A model generated the notes under the pieces. The model searched no databases, was not told where the DNA came from, and saw only the letters and a program-made list of their open reading frames with translations. From positions 1 to 6,962 of the forward strand of contig JALSLS010000448.1 of the NCBI GenBank assembly GCA_026988195.1: a DNA stretch of 6,962 nucleotides. Direction: 5' to 3'. This document shows, one piece after another, positions 5,487-6,962 of the stretch. The DNA comes from Methylomonas sp. GTDB taxonomy: Bacteria > Pseudomonadota > Gammaproteobacteria > Methylococcales > Methylomonadaceae. Position 1 is the stretch's first letter; each line of letters opens with the position of its first letter. The position numbers were made by a program, and so were the translations under genes.

Positions 5487-6011
5487 TTATTTTTTCTTTC
5501 TAGGTGCCATAACCATAACCATTTGGCGCCCTTCAAATTTTGGAAACTGCTCTACTGCGGCTAACTCGTTCAAGTCTTTTTCAATTCTTTTTAATAATTC
5601 CATACCAATTTCTCTGTGCGCCATCTCACGCCCACGAAATCGAACAGTAATTTTAGTTTTATTACCTTCTTCAAGAAACTTAGTTAGATTTCTCAATTTA
5701 ACTTGATAATCACCCTCTTCAGTTCCAGGTCTAAATTTAATTTCTTTGATCTGGATCTGCTTTTGTTTCTTTTTAGCTGCTTGCAGTTTTTTATTTTGTT
5801 CAAACTGGTATTTTCCGTAATCCATTACTTTACAGACGGGAGGATCTGCATTAGGTGAAACTTCCACCAAATCCATATTAGCCTCAAAAGCAAGCTGTTT
5901 AGCTTCTGCTAACGTTATTACACCTACTTTTTCACCATCAGCAGCAACAACACGAACTCGCCTTGCCGTTATATCATTATTTAAGCGTGTGGTATCTCTT
6001 TTAGAAGCGAT
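5487..6011 (-). CDS. infC: Translation initiation factor IF-3, AUC start
   Basis: IF3 binds the 30S subunit, keeps subunits apart and rejects wrong start codons and initiator tRNA. Read from ATC at 6011, the product has 174 residues (E. coli 180): N-domain from about residue 10 (LNNDITARRVRVV) with DLVEVSPNADPPVCKVMDYGK, a lysine-rich linker (KKLQAAKKKQKQ), and C-domain with EIKFRPGTEEGDYQVKL and RFRGREMAHREIGM. Taking the first ATG (5876) would delete 45 residues of the conserved N-domain. Between the in-frame TAA at 6017-6015 and that ATG there is no ATG, GTG, TTG or CTG; ATC has GAGG (6020-6023) 8 nt upstream. IF3 itself discriminates against AUU/AUC/AUA starts, so the gene is probably autoregulated as in E. 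coli, where the start is AUU. It lies 21 nt after thrS. Confidence 0.96.
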   Translation of the reverse strand: MASKRDTTRLNNDITARRVRVVAADGEKVGVITLAEAKQLAFEANMDLVEVSPNADPPVCKVMDYGKYQFEQNKKLQAAKKKQKQIQIKEIKFRPGTEEGDYQVKLRNLTKFLEEGNKTKITVRFRGREMAHREIGMELLKRIEKDLNELAAVEQFPKFEGRQMVMVMAPRKKK

Positions 6012-6023
6012 GCTTTAATCCTC
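6009..6023 (-). promoter_or_regulatory. infC ribosome binding site with AUC start codon
   Basis: GAGG at 6020-6023 is spaced 8 nt from ATC at 6011-6009. The in-frame stop TAA at 6017-6015 lies between them, so the frame cannot extend further upstream. This pairing of a good Shine-Dalgarno with an IF3-sensitive start codon is the signature of infC feedback control. Confidence 0.85.
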
Positions 6024-6032
6024 GTTATATTT

Positions 6033-6962
6033 TTATTTTCTGTTTGAAATCTGATCACTTAGCATATTTACTAAAGTATCAATAGACAAACTACCTAGAT
6101 CATCACCCTTTTGCGAACGTACTGCAATCGTTTGATCTTCTAATTCTTTATCACCAATAATCAGAAGATATGGAACACGTTGCATTGAGTGCTCGCGAAT
6201 TTTAAAGCCTATCTTCTCATTTCTCAAGTCTATTTTTACTCTATAGCCTTGTTTTTCTAATTCTTGCCTTACTTTCTCGGCATATTCTTCATGTCGACTG
6301 GCTATATTTATCACTGTAAGCTGCACTGGAGCCAGCCATAACGGTAGGGTTCCAGAGTATTGCTCTATCAAAATACCAATAAAACGTTCTAATGACCCTA
6401 GCACCGCCCTATGCAACATAACCGGCACTTGTTTGGAACCATCTTCGGCAATGTATGTCGCTCCTAAGCGACCCGGCATTGAGAAATCAACTTGAATCGT
6501 TCCGCACTGCCAAACTCTATCTAAGCAATCTTTTAACGAGAATTCAATTTTAGGCCCATAAAAAGCACCTTCCCCAGGCTGTAGCTCCCAAGCTAAATTT
6601 TTATTACCAAGCGCAACCTCTAACGCTTTCTCAGCCTTATCCCAATCTTCATCGCTACCCACTCTATTTTCTGGGCGAGTTGATAGTTTTATAATAATTT
6701 CGTTAAAACCGAAATCCTTATAAACTTCAAATAACAAATCTATAAAAGTTGAAACTTCAGCTTGAATTTGGTTTTCAGTACAAAATATGTGAGCATCATC
6801 TTGTACAAAATTTCTGACTCGCATTAAACCATGCAAAGTACCTGATGGCTCATTTCTGTGACAAGAGCCAAACTCAGCCATTCTAATAGGCAAATCTCGG
6901 TAACTTTTTAAGCCTTGGTTAAAAATTTGAATATGACACGGGCAATTCATGGGTTTAACAGC
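6033..6962 (-). CDS. thrS: Threonyl-tRNA synthetase, C-terminal part (gene runs off the window)
   Basis: The visible 309 residues are roughly the C-terminal half of ThrRS (E. coli 642 residues), which charges tRNA-Thr. The frame is open through the right edge: codons A-V-K-P precede the Met at 6950, which is internal (KPMNCPCH), not a start. The three zinc ligands that recognise threonine are present: Cys in MNCPCH, His in DDAHIF and His in VMLHRAVLG. Class II motif 2 lies around GSCHRNEPSGTLHG and motif 3 at HRAVLGSLERFIGILIE. The last ~105 residues (from LPLWLAPVQ) are the anticodon-binding domain. The N-terminal TGS and editing domains and the upstream autoregulatory operator would lie beyond the window. 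It leads the cluster, 21 nt before infC. Confidence 0.98.
   Translation of the reverse strand, partial: AVKPMNCPCHIQIFNQGLKSYRDLPIRMAEFGSCHRNEPSGTLHGLMRVRNFVQDDAHIFCTENQIQAEVSTFIDLLFEVYKDFGFNEIIIKLSTRPENRVGSDEDWDKAEKALEVALGNKNLAWELQPGEGAFYGPKIEFSLKDCLDRVWQCGTIQVDFSMPGRLGATYIAEDGSKQVPVMLHRAVLGSLERFIGILIEQYSGTLPLWLAPVQLTVINIASRHEEYAEKVRQELEKQGYRVKIDLRNEKIGFKIREHSMQRVPYLLIIGDKELEDQTIAVRSQKGDDLGSLSIDTLVNMLSDQISNRK

Noticed and set aside
6939..6950. MNCPCH in thrS as an unusual active-site change, or its Met as a gene start
   Set aside because: The Cys zinc ligand is intact and the CPCH form occurs in other gammaproteobacteria such as Pseudomonas; the frame continues upstream through KP to the window edge, so this Met is internal.

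Overview
The window is a conserved translation-gene cluster of a moderately AT-rich gammaproteobacterium. All recognised protein genes lie on the minus strand and are transcribed right to left: thrS (3' part only), infC, rpmI, rplT, pheS, pheT, ihfA, a small MerR-family regulator gene, then tRNA-Pro(GGG). IHF-alpha as the gene after pheT, together with the MerR-like gene and tRNA-Pro behind it, is the arrangement I know from Pseudomonas-type gammaproteobacteria; E. coli shares the thrS-to-ihfA part. I cannot name the genus from sequence alone.

Region by region. Positions 1-178 hold a compact palindromic insertion with 25-bp perfect terminal inverted repeats and no transposase, so it looks like a MITE. 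Positions 181-315 carry an open plus-strand reading frame that may be the tail of a gene converging on the cluster and possibly damaged by the insertion. Positions 358-434 are tRNA-Pro with an encoded CCA end. Positions 435-542 are non-coding and contain two strong inverted repeats. From 543 to the right edge there is dense coding with two longer gaps: 134 nt between infC and rpmI, and about 185 nt between rplT and pheS. Both gaps hold plausible RNA structures at the places where E. coli has the L20 translational operator and the pheST attenuator.

The genes work together in translation and nucleoid control. ThrRS and PheRS (alpha and beta subunits) charge tRNAs, IF3 polices initiation, L35 and L20 belong to the 50S subunit, and tRNA-Pro decodes CCC/CCU. 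IHF-alpha is a DNA-bending protein, and the MerR-like protein is an uncharacterised regulator whose gene overlaps ihfA. The most notable coding detail is that infC has no ATG/GTG/TTG/CTG start for its full N-terminal domain; the only start with a good Shine-Dalgarno is an AUC codon at 6011-6009, giving a 174-residue IF3. This matches the known use of rare AUU-type starts for IF3 autoregulation. I see no CRISPR array, defence system, prophage or clearly new multi-gene system; the interesting material is the palindromic element and the non-coding structured spacers.
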